A stretch of DNA of 64,000 nucleotides from JAFAXA01 sp963777325 (GCA_963777325.1 CAVZQE010000022.1:310001-374000), one strand, 5' to 3'. Counted from the stretch's first letter, positions 18,052 through 26,463 are shown. The notes: generated by a model not told the origin, from the letters alone. A program made the numbers and translations.

Positions 18052-18804
18052 TCAGCGCTGGCGGTGGCGCCGGTGACGGCTGGCCGGGGCAGGGGCCTCG
18101 GCGACCTCCTCGTAGTTGTCGCCATAGGACATCACGACCGGGGCGGGCATTCGGTCCCCGGCCGGACGCAGGTCGGTCGGCGCCGGGTTCAGGTCCGGAA
18201 GCGGAGCGGGCGGTTCCTTCGACGCGACCAGGGCGCCGCGATCGGGCCGGTCGTAGATGAAGCCGTGGGTCGGATAGACATTCCCGAACCTCTCGTCGTC
18301 GCCCGACAGTGCGACGCGCACGGCGGTCCAGTCGTTCTTCTCCGACACATCGACAACCCGCACGTCACGGCTGATGCCCCGGACCCAGTTCGCGTGATCG
18401 ATCTCGATCTCGCGCCGGTTCACGATCCGGCTAACGACGGCGACATGACCGAGCCGCATCGTGCGATTGGACCGGAAGGCCAGCACGGCGCCGGGCTCCG
18501 GAGCCGAGCCACGCTGATAGACGCCCGCCGCCGAATCCCACCAGGTCCAGGCATTGCCGACGATCTGGATGCCGGACACGTTGCGCGCGTAGGGAACGCA
18601 TTGCAGCCGCTTGCCGCTTCTCGCGTGCGCCGCGCCCCCGTGGTGGGAGGCGTAGAGCGCCACGGGCAGGTCACTCCCATACTCGTCCGAGGCGGTGGAA
18701 GCGTGACGGGAGCGGGCGTCGGCGGCGCCGTCCAGAAGCGGAAAACTCAAGGCCACCAGCGATCCAATCAAGACCAGTTTGCCGCCAGCGCGCCTAACCT
18801 GCAT
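18052..18804 (-). CDS. Secreted CHAP-domain peptidase/amidase
   Basis: A 250-residue exported protein. The signal peptide covers about residues 1-30 (VLIGSLVALSFPLLDGAADA). The CHAP domain follows: catalytic Cys69 in RLQCVPYARNVSGI, His120 in MRLGHVAVVSRIV, and a polar residue near HANW (137-140). CHAP enzymes cleave peptidoglycan peptide bonds or amides. The C-terminal 60 residues are proline-rich and end in a basic tail (SRHRRHRQR). The ATG at 18804 removes a short upstream extension that would precede the signal peptide. The flanking gaps (17811-18051 and 18805-19047) contain nothing else I can name. Confidence 0.85.
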   Translation of the reverse strand: MQVRRAGGKLVLIGSLVALSFPLLDGAADARSRHASTASDEYGSDLPVALYASHHGGAAHARSGKRLQCVPYARNVSGIQIVGNAWTWWDSAAGVYQRGSAPEPGAVLAFRSNRTMRLGHVAVVSRIVNRREIEIDHANWVRGISRDVRVVDVSEKNDWTAVRVALSGDDERFGNVYPTHGFIYDRPDRGALVASKEPPAPLPDLNPAPTDLRPAGDRMPAPVVMSYGDNYEEVAEAPAPASRHRRHRQR

Positions 18805-19047
18805 TCCGTCCACCCGTCGCGTTGTTTTAAAGCGCGGTCCGGGTAGCAATGAGACTCCGTGACTGACAACCCGCGGCGGCTCTCAGTTATGAAACGGGGT
18901 TAATTTTGCTTGTTGCGCCCTGTGGATAACGGCATGCTTGAGGACTATTCTCCTAATACCGCGACTTTGATACGATTTTGACAAGAGTTCACACCGTTGT
19001 GACTGGTGTGCAACACGCGCTTTCTTCGAGTCGCCCGCTGAGTCGCG

Positions 19048-19398
19048 TCATTTGCAGGTGGTCACCATGATCTCGACCCGCATCCGGGGGTTCACGAGCT
19101 TTGCTTCCACGCAGGCTCGGGCCGGTGCGCAGCCGGGTGCGAGCCAGGCGGACCAGACGCCGTTCAGCCCTTCCCGGTCGCCGAGGTCGCGCAACCAGAT
19201 CTGCGCCTGGAGGATGCGAGTCTTGTCTGTGCCGTGCTGCTCCAGGATCTCGTCGATTTGCGCGAGCACGTCCTCGGTCTGGCCTTCAATCCCGGCGTCG
19301 AGATTCCGGGCGACCACGCCTTGGGTGTAGACGAAGCCGTGGTATTCGACGGCTTTCGCGAGGATCGCGTTGGCTTCCGTCCGGACGATGCGGCTCAT
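19048..19398 (-). CDS. RidA/YjgF-family protein
   Basis: A 116-residue member of the Rid (YjgF/YER057c/UK114) family. The archetype RidA deaminates reactive enamine/imine intermediates. Family features include VEYHGFVYTQGVVARN near the N-terminus, Q-T-E-D-V-L-A-Q-I-D in the middle and VNPRMRVEIMVTT at the end, with an Arg just before the V-E-I strand. It resembles the Rid subgroups more than classical RidA, so activity is uncertain. AAAGGAGA lies upstream of the ATG at 19398. It follows the small lipoprotein gene on the same strand by 16 bases. Confidence 0.82.
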   Translation of the reverse strand: MSRIVRTEANAILAKAVEYHGFVYTQGVVARNLDAGIEGQTEDVLAQIDEILEQHGTDKTRILQAQIWLRDLGDREGLNGVWSAWLAPGCAPARACVEAKLVNPRMRVEIMVTTCK

Positions 19399-19414
19399 GC
19401 GGGTCTCCTTTCGG

Positions 19415-19819
19415 TTACGGTTGCTGGAGGGCGGGACCGGCACCGGTCCTGGCGGTCGGCTCCATCGTGGGTCCGGCCCCCCGGTCCAGGGTGCGCGCCT
19501 GGCCCGGCGTCTGACCTTGCCGGTCGCGCACGCAGTCGGCGATCATCGTGTCGCGGCCGTAGCGCTCGCCGAGGCCGCGCGTGGTGATGCCGGGATTGTA
19601 GGCGCTGGAAAAAGGCGCGAGCTGGTCATCCTGCCGCCCGTAGATCGCGCCCCGGTTCTGCTGCGCATAGATCTCGTCCGCGCGCTCGCGGCAGGCCGCC
19701 TGCGTCTGCTGATCGGCCCGTTCCTGGGGCGAAATCGGCGGCGGCGGCGAGCATCCCGCCGCGAGCGCGACCGCGAGCAGGGCGGCCGGTCCGGCGAGGG
19801 TCGAAGCGGGTCGGTTCAT
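19415..19819 (-). CDS. Putative lipoprotein
   Basis: A 134-residue protein with a lipoprotein signal, PAALLAVALAAGC, where Cys23 is the predicted lipid-bearing residue. The mature region has four prolines after the Cys, then a helical part with ERADQQTQAACRERADEIYAQQ split across residues 33-54 and a segment R-G-L-G-E-R-Y-G-R-D-T-M-I-A-D-C. Similar small lipoproteins are common in Acetobacteraceae, but I cannot give a function. AGAGGAGC precedes the ATG. Its start overlaps the stop of the upstream gene, so they form one operon. Confidence 0.68.
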   Translation of the reverse strand: MNRPASTLAGPAALLAVALAAGCSPPPPISPQERADQQTQAACRERADEIYAQQNRGAIYGRQDDQLAPFSSAYNPGITTRGLGERYGRDTMIADCVRDRQGQTPGQARTLDRGAGPTMEPTARTGAGPALQQP

Positions 19820-20352
19820 GCGAGGGCTCCTCTGGGAAGCGTCAGTTCCCCGCCGAAACCGGGGAGATGCGCGGCAAGGCGGGCCATGAAGCGGGTTTCG
19901 TTGAACCGCCCGTCATGGTCGAGCGGCGTCGAGGCGGCCGTCCGCAGCAGGGACGGGTGTGGTTGAACGCTGCGCCGGTCGACCTCGAGCAGTCGCGCCG
20001 CGGTACGCGCATGAGCGAGCAGGTCCACCAGCGCCAGCAGCCGCAGGCAGAGCGACAGGCCGTAGCTCGTGTGCAGACCGATGGTCCGGTCCACGGCGGC
20101 GGCCCAGCAACGGGCATCCGCGTCGATCAGGGCGAAGTCAAGGACCGAGCCGTCCGGCCGGCGGAAGCGGAACGCGCGCGCCACATCCCGCCTCGCCGCG
20201 CGCGCGGCAGCCCCGGCGGCCTCCCATACCTTCTCGAGGTCGCGCTTCAGCACCGGCGGCAGCGCGCCGGGCTCCATGTCTACGAGATAGCGGATCGAAC
20301 CGTCCTGCGCAGCGCCGACGCGGATGGCCGATTGCGGGTCAGCCGGATGCAT
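19816..20352 (-). CDS. Conserved hypothetical protein
   Basis: A 178-residue soluble protein I do not recognise. The N-terminal half contains IRYLVDMEPGALPPVLKRDL and a Arg-rich patch FRFRRPDGSVLDFALID; the central part is rich in leucine and alanine (LSLCLRLLALVDLLAHART), predicted helical. There is no signal peptide or clear transmembrane helix. Its stop overlaps the lipoprotein gene by four bases. Codon use follows the neighbours, supporting a real gene. Confidence 0.62.
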   Translation of the reverse strand: MHPADPQSAIRVGAAQDGSIRYLVDMEPGALPPVLKRDLEKVWEAAGAAARAARRDVARAFRFRRPDGSVLDFALIDADARCWAAAVDRTIGLHTSYGLSLCLRLLALVDLLAHARTAARLLEVDRRSVQPHPSLLRTAASTPLDHDGRFNETRFMARLAAHLPGFGGELTLPRGALA

Positions 20353-20415
20353 GGACGCAGGATGACGCGCGCATTGCTTCCGCGCCAGGGGGGCGCGAAT
20401 GGGCGGTGGGTGCCT

Positions 20416-22116
20416 TCACCGGCCAGCCTGGCCCGGAACAGCCTGGCCCGGACCCAGGGCGGGGATGGCGGGGCGGAAGCGGTCCGGCAGCGTCGCGAGC
20501 GCCTCGACCGTGTCGAAATCGCGCAGCACCGCATCTTCGCCAATCTCGATCTCCGCCACTGCGTCTGCGTGCGGGCCGGCCAGCGCACGCGCGCCGCTAT
20601 CGCCGGACAAGCGCATGATCTCGGGGAAGAACCGCCGGTCCCACAGCATCGGATTGCCCTGCTTGCCGTGGAACGTCGGCAGCACGATCAGCCGTCCCTC
20701 GTCCCGATCGTAGGTGGCGAGCAGCCGGTCGAGGACGCGGCCGGTGACCAGCGGCATGTCGCCGAGGCAGACCACCGCCGCGTCGCAAGCGTCCGGCACG
20801 GCGGCGATGCCGGCCTTGAGGCTCGCGGACAGGCCGGCGGCGTAGTCCGGCGCATGCACGAATTGCACGGGCTTGCCCGCGAGCGCCTGCCGCACCTCGT
20901 CGGCCTGATGCCCCGTCACGACGAGGATCGGCCGCGCGTGGCTTGCGAGCACGTTGTCCACGACCCGGGCGATCATCGGCTTGCCGCTCCGGTCCCGCAG
21001 CAGCAGCTTGTTATGCGGGGCCATGCGGCGGGAGCGTCCCGCCGCCAGCACCAGCGCGGCGATCCGGGGCGCGCCCCGGGGCGCGTTGGCGGGGGGCGCT
21101 TGCGCGGTCGCGCGGTCGCGCGGCAGCGGCCGGGCCTCGGCCTCCTTCAGCAGTCCGCCCACGCCCATGCGCACGATCTCGGCGCTGCCCATGGGAAGGC
21201 CCGCGAACAGGCGGGGCAGCACGAAGTCGATGCCGTTCGGGCGCGGGCTGCGGGCGCATCCCGGCAGCACGAGCGCCGGGCGCGGGCCGATGCGGCCGAC
21301 GCAGATCAGGTTGCCTGGATCGACCGGCATGCCGAAATGCACGATCTCGCCCCCGGCCCGCACGATCGCCGCCGGTCCGACATCGCGCCGGTCCACGACG
21401 GCGGAGGCGCCGATCACCAGCAGCATCTCGGCCCCCTCGCCGATCAGCCCCGCGAGCGCCCGGACGACCGCCTCCTCGCCGTGCGGGCAGCGCCGGGCCG
21501 GGAGCACGGTGCCGGTCATGGCGGCGACCCGCGCCTCGGTGGCCGCGATCGACTTGACAATGGCGCTCTCCTTGAAGCCGGGCAGTTCGGTCGCGACGAT
21601 GCCGACGCGGAACGAGCGGAACGGGTGCAGCGATAGCAGCGGCGCGCCGCCCTGACGGGCCAGCGTCAAGGCCACATCGAGGCGGCCCGCCGCCACCGCG
21701 AACGGGATGATCTTGATCGTTCCGACCATGTCGCGCGCGGCGACGACGGCGTAGTCGGCGAGGGTGCCGACGGTCATCGCCTCGTCCACGCTGTTGACCT
21801 GGTCGATCCGGGCCGTGTCCACGCGCAGCACGCCGGGCGCGTCCGCGATCAGGTTGACGCGGCCGGTCGCGGCCGGGCTGTGGGAGAGCAGCGGCCCGAC
21901 GAAGGGCGCGGCCAGGCGGTCGGCGCAGACATTCTCGGGCACGTCCCCCGGATCGAGCCGGGCGACCACGATATGCTCGACACCCGCCGCCCGCAGCGCG
22001 GCGAGCGCCGCCTCGTCGAGCACCGCGCCCTTGCGGATCATCCGCTCGGCGACCCTGTGCGAGTGGGCGCTGATCGCGCCGCGCGCCTCGTCGAGCGGAA
22101 CTGGGCCGAACCTCAC
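20416..22116 (-). CDS. Fused molybdopterin-binding / MobA-like nucleotidyltransferase
   Basis: A 566-residue two-domain protein. The N-terminal 330 residues form a MoeA/MogA-type molybdopterin-binding domain (KGAVLDEAALAALRAAGVEH, later MLLVIGASAVVDRRDVGPAA). The C-terminal part, from about residue 350, is a MobA-like nucleotidyltransferase starting ALVLAAGRSRRMAPHNKLLL, with CLGDMPLVTG as metal site and HGKQGNPMLWDRRFF late. Such fusions are thought to make the cytidylyl form of molybdenum cofactor for xanthine-dehydrogenase-type enzymes, like MocA. It follows two XdhC genes with 4-bp overlaps, supporting cofactor insertion into a molybdenum hydroxylase that is not encoded in the window. Confidence 0.85.
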   Translation of the reverse strand: MRFGPVPLDEARGAISAHSHRVAERMIRKGAVLDEAALAALRAAGVEHIVVARLDPGDVPENVCADRLAAPFVGPLLSHSPAATGRVNLIADAPGVLRVDTARIDQVNSVDEAMTVGTLADYAVVAARDMVGTIKIIPFAVAAGRLDVALTLARQGGAPLLSLHPFRSFRVGIVATELPGFKESAIVKSIAATEARVAAMTGTVLPARRCPHGEEAVVRALAGLIGEGAEMLLVIGASAVVDRRDVGPAAIVRAGGEIVHFGMPVDPGNLICVGRIGPRPALVLPGCARSPRPNGIDFVLPRLFAGLPMGSAEIVRMGVGGLLKEAEARPLPRDRATAQAPPANAPRGAPRIAALVLAAGRSRRMAPHNKLLLRDRSGKPMIARVVDNVLASHARPILVVTGHQADEVRQALAGKPVQFVHAPDYAAGLSASLKAGIAAVPDACDAAVVCLGDMPLVTGRVLDRLLATYDRDEGRLIVLPTFHGKQGNPMLWDRRFFPEIMRLSGDSGARALAGPHADAVAEIEIGEDAVLRDFDTVEALATLPDRFRPAIPALGPGQAVPGQAGR

Positions 22117-22796
22117 GCGGCGCGGGCCTGTCGGCGCACCGCGACGATCTCGGCGAGGATCGAGAGCGCGATCTCCGGCGCCGTCACCGCGCCGATGGCG
22201 AGGCCGACCGGCCCGCGGATGCGGGCGAGCGCCGCCTCGTCGTGGCCGAGCGCCCGCAGCCGCCCGAGCCTCGCGGCATGGGTCTTCCTCGAGCCGAGCG
22301 CGCCCAGGTAGAAGGCTTCGGACCGCAAGGCGCGATCGAGCGCCGGATCGTCGAGCTTCGGATCGTGGGTCAGGGTCACGACCGCCGTGCGCCGGTCCGG
22401 GCCGAGTGCCGCCATCGCCTCGTCGGGCCAGTCGTGCGAGAGCGCCACTCCCGGAAAGCGCTCGGACGTCGCGAAGGCGCGCCGTGGATCGACCACCGTG
22501 GTCGCGAGGCCGAGAGCGGGGGCGAGCGCGACCAGCGCCTGCGCGATGTGCACGGCGCCAACGACGACGAGCCGGAGCGGCGGGTTATGCGCCTGCAGGA
22601 GCCAGCGCTCGGCCCCGAGCATAACCTCGCGCGTCACGTCATCGGCGAGCACCGCCTCCGCCGCGACCCGCACCTCATCCGGCGCCGCCGGGTCGGGGAG
22701 CAGCATCTGCATCCCGTCCGGAAGCCGCGTCGCGAGCACGATCGGCCGCTTGGCCTCGCGCGCGGCGAGCAGAGCCGCGAGCAGGGAAGGCGTCAC
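22113..22796 (-). CDS. XdhC-family molybdenum cofactor insertion protein (Rossmann part)
   Basis: A 227-residue protein corresponding to the C-terminal XdhC_C Rossmann domain: LRLVVVGAVHIAQALVALAP (dinucleotide-like fold), VVTLTHDPKLDDPAL, FYLGALGSRKTHAARL and PVGLAIGAVTAPEIALSIL. XdhC proteins bind and sulfurate molybdenum cofactor and hand it to xanthine-dehydrogenase-type enzymes. The GTG start at 22796 overlaps the stop of the gene for the N-terminal XdhC half; the open frame upstream of it is only a shadow. Here the two XdhC halves are separate genes rather than one. Confidence 0.88.
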   Translation of the reverse strand: MTPSLLAALLAAREAKRPIVLATRLPDGMQMLLPDPAAPDEVRVAAEAVLADDVTREVMLGAERWLLQAHNPPLRLVVVGAVHIAQALVALAPALGLATTVVDPRRAFATSERFPGVALSHDWPDEAMAALGPDRRTAVVTLTHDPKLDDPALDRALRSEAFYLGALGSRKTHAARLGRLRALGHDEAALARIRGPVGLAIGAVTAPEIALSILAEIVAVRRQARAA

Positions 22797-23119
22797 CCGA
22801 GGCGCTCGACGAACACCCGGACCCTGCCGCCGCACGCGAGGCCGACTTCCCACGCCCGCTCGTTCGTCACTCCGAACTGCAGCTCGGCCGGGATGCCGGT
22901 CTCGATCGCGCGCAGGCCGGCTTCGGCGACCGCGCCCTCGATGCAGCCGCCGCTGACCGACCCCGCCATCTTGCCGCTGGCCGTCATCGCCATCTGGCTG
23001 CCGGCCGGACGCGGCGAACTGCCCCAGGTCTCCGTCACGGTCGCCAGCGCCACCCGCTCACCCGCCCGCGCCCACGCGTCCGCGACGGTCAGCACGTCCT
23101 CGATTTCCTGCGTGTTCAC
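22793..23119 (-). CDS. XdhC/CoxI N-terminal domain protein
   Basis: A 108-residue protein that is just the XdhC_CoxI domain: ATVTETWGSSPRPAGSQMAM, then GSVSGGCIEGAVAEAGL, with Cys in the S-G-G-C motif conserved in cofactor-handling XdhC proteins. The start is GTG at 23119 (reading M-N-T-Q-E-I-E-D-V-L). It pairs with the downstream Rossmann-domain XdhC gene through a GTGA overlap. Together they equal a full-length XdhC. It begins four bases after lolA ends. Confidence 0.85.
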   Translation of the reverse strand: MNTQEIEDVLTVADAWARAGERVALATVTETWGSSPRPAGSQMAMTASGKMAGSVSGGCIEGAVAEAGLRAIETGIPAELQFGVTNERAWEVGLACGGRVRVFVERLG

Positions 23120-23123
23120 GCGC

Positions 23124-23756
23124 TTAGCCTCCGGAGGAAGGATTGCCGAAGAATCTCGGGTCCACGAACTCGAACAGCTTCGGATCGAAGTGACCGCCCA
23201 GCTCCACATTGTAGAGCGTGACCCGCGTCTCCTGCCGCTGGGCGTCGACCACGCTCCATTGCCGCAGGGCGAGCGGGTTGTCGTTGAAGGATAACGTCAG
23301 GCTGCCCTCGTTCGGCGTGGCGGTGCGCACGAGCGTGACCTGGATCTGACCCGGCGGGTGCTGCATGCCCGTCACGGTCACGTCCCCGGAGAGGGTGATG
23401 TGATCGGCGAGCAGGATGCCGAGCGGCGTCCGGGAGAGCGGGATATTGCTCGTCTGGTTCAGCTGGGCGTCGTGGAACACGACCAGCCCGTGACCCGCCA
23501 CCAGCAGGAGCGGGCTCGGCGGGTCATACTGAAAGCGCATCCGGCCCGGCCGGTCGAGCCAGGCGGTCCCGCGCGCGATCGAGCCGTTGGGCGCGACCTG
23601 CAGGAACTGCGCCTTGAGGGAGCGCAGCGAGTTGAGATAGGCCTGCACCCGCGCCAGATCCGCCCGGTCCCGGTCGGAGAGCGGGATCGCCTCGGCCTGC
23701 CAGGCGGGCAGGAGAGCGAGCAGCGGCAACAGGGCAAGCAGGGCGCGGCGTTCCAT
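23124..23756 (-). CDS. lolA: Outer-membrane lipoprotein carrier LolA-like protein
   Basis: A 210-residue periplasmic protein of the LolA family, which ferries lipoproteins from the inner to the outer membrane. The signal peptide is LLALLPLLALLPAWQAEA. After it, VQAYLNSLRSLKAQFLQ and the W-L-D-R-P-G-R-M-R-F-Q-Y-D motif are the family hallmark, and a half-barrel of beta strands follows. The ATG at 23756 has GGAG upstream; an in-frame ATG at 23786 is less likely. It is the first gene of a run that continues into the XdhC genes. Confidence 0.9.
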   Translation of the reverse strand: MERRALLALLPLLALLPAWQAEAIPLSDRDRADLARVQAYLNSLRSLKAQFLQVAPNGSIARGTAWLDRPGRMRFQYDPPSPLLLVAGHGLVVFHDAQLNQTSNIPLSRTPLGILLADHITLSGDVTVTGMQHPPGQIQVTLVRTATPNEGSLTLSFNDNPLALRQWSVVDAQRQETRVTLYNVELGGHFDPKLFEFVDPRFFGNPSSGG

Positions 23757-23817
23757 GCGCTCCGATGTGGCCCTCCCGGCTGGCAATTCAAAGCCGTCGC
23801 GAGAGGGGGCGCTTGCC

Positions 23818-23842
23818 GGAACCGCCCTGCCGAATGTTCGTT
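23818..23842 (+). promoter_or_regulatory. EcfG-type general stress response promoter
   Basis: GGAAC at 23818-23822, a 16-base spacer, then CGTT at 23839-23842 exactly matches the alphaproteobacterial sigma-EcfG consensus GGAAC-N16/17-CGTT. It lies about 57 bases before the start of a KGG stress-protein gene, a usual member of this regulon. Confidence 0.78.
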
Positions 23843-23898
23843 CCTATTGACTGGCGACCATCCTCTTCGATCGCCCGCAAATAAGGGGGAGTGGGACC

Positions 23899-24108
23899 AT
23901 GACTGGGCGCACCAGCACGCGCGGTTTCGCATCGATGGACCCGGCGCGGCAGCGCGAGATCGCGTCGAAAGGGGGAAGCAGCGTGCCGCCGGAAAAGCGG
24001 CCCTTCTCGCAGAATCATCGGCTGGCGGCCGAAGCCGGGCGCAAGGGCGGCGAGCAGTCGCACGGCGGCCGCCGGCGTCCCGCTCCGTCGGATCCGGTCC
24101 CGGCCTGA
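23899..24108 (+). CDS. KGG-repeat general stress protein (Con-10/GsiB-like)
   Basis: A 69-residue hydrophilic protein with KGG repeats: ARQREIASKGGSSVPPEKR and LAAEAGRKGGEQSHGG. This is the stress-induced Con-10/GsiB-type family, small disordered proteins made in stationary phase and desiccation. The F-A-S-M-D-P start and F-S-Q-N-H-R-L linker match bacterial homologues. GGGGGAG lies before the ATG. The EcfG promoter upstream predicts induction by the general stress response. It converges on petR with an 11-base gap. Confidence 0.88.
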   Translation: MTGRTSTRGFASMDPARQREIASKGGSSVPPEKRPFSQNHRLAAEAGRKGGEQSHGGRRRPAPSDPVPA

Positions 24109-24119
24109 CCGGGGGATGG

Positions 24120-24830
24120 TCAGGCTCCCGGCTTGAGGACGTAGCCCCGTCCGCGCACGGTGTGCAGGAACCGAGGTTCACGGGGGTCGGTTTCGATCTT
24201 GCGGCGCAGGCGCGTGACCTGGACGTCGATGGCGCGCTCGCCCGCGTCCTCGGTCCCGAGCGCCGCCGCGATCTCTTCGCGGGACAGCACTTCGTTCGGC
24301 TTGCGCGCGAGCGCCGTCAGGAGGGAGGTTTCGCCGCCGGTGAGGCGGACCGGCCCGGCCGCGTTGCGCAATTCGCCGCGCTCGGGATCAAATTCGGCGG
24401 ACCCAAGCTGCACCGGACCGGCCGGCGCGCCGTGGCTGACCGGAACCGCCAGCGCCGCCCGCCGTAGCATGGCGCGGATGCGCAGCACCAGTTCGCGCGG
24501 GTCGAACGGCTTTCCGAGATAATCGTCCGCGCCCGCCTCGAACCCGGCGATCCGGTCCTCGGGCGCGCCCCTCGCGGTCAGAAGCAGCACGGGAAGCCCG
24601 CCACGCTGTTCGCGGCGCAGCGCTTCCGTGAGTGCGAGACCCGTCTCACCCGGCATCATCACGTCGAGCACGACCAGATCGGGATCGAGGAAGCGCAGCT
24701 TGTCGCGCGCATCCGCCGCGTCCTGGGCCGTGGTCACCCGGAACCCGTTCTCGGCGAGGTAGCGCGACAGCAAGCCGCGCAGCCTCGCATCGTCGTCCAC
24801 GACCAGGATCAGCGCCTCTTCGGATGACAT
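24120..24830 (-). CDS. petR: OmpR-family response regulator (PetR-like)
   Basis: A 236-residue two-component response regulator. The receiver domain has the acidic pocket VVDDD at 10-14, phospho-acceptor Asp56 in VVLDVMMPGE, and the conserved lysine in YLGKPFDP. The winged-helix DNA-binding domain covers about residues 140-236, ending VRGRGYVLKPGA. No histidine kinase gene is adjacent. It sits directly downstream of a MarR-type gene in the same order as petP-petR of Rhodobacter, so the PetR name is an inference from synteny and similarity. Confidence 0.88.
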   Translation of the reverse strand: MSSEEALILVVDDDARLRGLLSRYLAENGFRVTTAQDAADARDKLRFLDPDLVVLDVMMPGETGLALTEALRREQRGGLPVLLLTARGAPEDRIAGFEAGADDYLGKPFDPRELVLRIRAMLRRAALAVPVSHGAPAGPVQLGSAEFDPERGELRNAAGPVRLTGGETSLLTALARKPNEVLSREEIAAALGTEDAGERAIDVQVTRLRRKIETDPREPRFLHTVRGRGYVLKPGA

Positions 24831-24860
24831 CGGCGGTTCTCCGCGCGCGTTGCTGCGCGA

Positions 24861-25460
24861 TCAGCCCCGGTGCGCCCGCCTCGCTTGCGCCGCCTCGTGG
24901 GCGTCGAGATAGGCGCGCGCACTCTCGTTCATGATGCCGCGCATCACCCGGCGAAACCCGTCGACCGCCGCGCCGCCGGCCTCGCGATAGGCCGCGGTGA
25001 GACGATCGCGCTGGCGTTCGTAGAGCCGGCGTTCGAGCGCCTGTCCGGACGCGGTCAGGGTGAGCAGCCGCTGCCGACGGTCGGCCCGCCCGGGAACCTG
25101 CGCGACATAACCGCTCCTGACCAGCGCCGTGAGCACGCGTGCGAGGCTCTGCTTCGTGATGCGCAGGATGTTCAGCAGATCGCTGACCGTGATGCCCGGA
25201 TTGCGGGCGATGAAATGCAGCGCCCGGTGGTGCGCGCGCCCCAACCCAAGCTCGTCAAGGATCACGTCCGCGGCTCCGGTGAAATCCCGGTACCCGAAGA
25301 ACAGCAGATCCTGCGCGAGCCTTAGCTCCTCCTCCCGAAGAAACAGCAGGTTGGACCCGGCCCCGCCCGAGGGCGCCGTGCCCTCCGCGATGCCCCGGCT
25401 CCCGGCCAGCCCGGAGGCACTGAGTGTCGCCCGTGCGCGAGCGTGTCTCTGTTCGGGCAT
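24861..25460 (-). CDS. petP: MarR-family regulator (PetP-like)
   Basis: A 199-residue winged helix-turn-helix protein. The core reads HHRALHFIARNPGITVSDLL, then the recognition helix LRITKQSLARVLTALVRSGY and the wing PGRADRRQRLLTLTASG, as in MarR regulators and specifically PetP. About 50 residues of low-complexity N-terminus precede it. The ATG at 25460 has GGGAGGA at a good distance; an ATG nine bases upstream is too close to it. The open frame continues far upstream to 26495, but that is antisense to ilvE. It diverges from ilvE. Confidence 0.85.
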   Translation of the reverse strand: MPEQRHARARATLSASGLAGSRGIAEGTAPSGGAGSNLLFLREEELRLAQDLLFFGYRDFTGAADVILDELGLGRAHHRALHFIARNPGITVSDLLNILRITKQSLARVLTALVRSGYVAQVPGRADRRQRLLTLTASGQALERRLYERQRDRLTAAYREAGGAAVDGFRRVMRGIMNESARAYLDAHEAAQARRAHRG

Positions 25461-25562
25461 GGCTGGCATTCCTCCCGGATACGGCAGGTTCGTTGACTTA
25501 AGTTGCCGCAAAGACATAGCGTTCGCAAGCGGTGAGAAACGATCTTGCGAGGGAGTCCAGGT

Positions 25563-26462
25563 ATGGCGCTCGTTCCTTTCGACGACCGGGACGGATTTAT
25601 CTGGTGGGACGGCGCGACGATCCCCTGGCGGGAGGCGAAGCTGCACGTGCTGACGCACGGGCTGCACTACGCGAGCGCCGTCTTCGAGGGCGAACGCGCC
25701 TATAACGGCCACATCTTCCGCTTGCGCGACCATACCGAGCGGCTGATCAACTCGGCCCGGCTGCTTGGCTTCACGATCCCCTGGAGCGCCGACCAGATCG
25801 ACGCGGCCTGCCAGGACGTGCTCGCGGCCAACGGGCTGACCAACGCCTATGTGCGCCCGATCGCGTGGCGCGGCTCCGAACAACTCGCCGTCTCCGCGCA
25901 GCTGACGAAGATCCATCTCGCGATCGCCACATGGGCCTGGCCGAGCTATTTCGGCCCCGACAGGATGAAGGGCATCCGTCTGGCGATGGCGACATGGCGC
26001 CGGCCGGACCCGCGCACCGCGCCGACCGCGTCGAAGGCGGCGGGCCTCTACATGATCGGCACGCTCTCCAAGCACGAGGCCGAGGCGGCCGGCTTCGCCG
26101 ACGCGATGATGCTCGACTGGCGTGGCCAGATCGCGGAGGCGACGGGGGCCAACGTGTTCTTCGTCATCGACGGCGAGCTGCACACGCCGACGCCGGATTG
26201 CTTCCTCGACGGCATCACGCGTCGCAGCGTGATGGCGCTCGCCCGCGCGCGGCAGATCAACGTCGTGGAGCGCGCCATCATCCCCGAGGAGATGGCGAAC
26301 GCCACCGAGGCGTTCCTCGCCGGCACCGCCGCCGAGGTGACGCCCGTGCGCCAGATCGGCGACTACACCTTCACGCCGGGGCCGATCACCGAAGCGCTCG
26401 TGCAGGATTACGGGCGGCTCGTGCAGTTGCCTCCGGACGAGGTCACGCGCCGGCTCGGCTGA
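25563..26462 (+). CDS. ilvE: Branched-chain amino acid aminotransferase
   Basis: A 299-residue fold-type IV PLP enzyme that exchanges amino groups between leucine, isoleucine or valine and 2-oxoglutarate. The PLP lysine is Lys158 in TASKAAGLYM, and Glu192 in EATGANVFFV binds the cofactor ring. HGLHYASAVFEGERAYNGHI near the start is the family signature. The ATG at 25563 is chosen because GAGGGAG stands nine bases upstream. Its last 24 coding bases and stop lie in a 26-bp sequence that recurs 3.4 kb downstream at the end of glgX, flanking a restriction-modification gene. Confidence 0.95.
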   Translation: MALVPFDDRDGFIWWDGATIPWREAKLHVLTHGLHYASAVFEGERAYNGHIFRLRDHTERLINSARLLGFTIPWSADQIDAACQDVLAANGLTNAYVRPIAWRGSEQLAVSAQLTKIHLAIATWAWPSYFGPDRMKGIRLAMATWRRPDPRTAPTASKAAGLYMIGTLSKHEAEAAGFADAMMLDWRGQIAEATGANVFFVIDGELHTPTPDCFLDGITRRSVMALARARQINVVERAIIPEEMANATEAFLAGTAAEVTPVRQIGDYTFTPGPITEALVQDYGRLVQLPPDEVTRRLG

Positions 26463-26463
26463 C
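26438..26463. repeat. Left copy of 26-bp direct repeat flanking the RM island
   Basis: This 26-bp sequence, beginning CGAGGTCACG and ending CTCGGCTGAC, is identical to 29887-29912. The left copy contains the last codons and TGA of ilvE. Read on the other strand, it also contains what would be the last codons and stop of glgX. Confidence 0.92.

Noticed and set aside
18850..19047. Possible sigma-70 promoter upstream of the CHAP gene
   Set aside because: A TTGTCA-like box exists on the minus strand, but the nearest -10-like TATTAG is 20 bases away, beyond normal spacing.
24099..24113. 5-bp hairpin at the end of the KGG gene as a terminator
   Set aside because: The stem is short, lies over the stop codon and lacks a T run; too weak to call.
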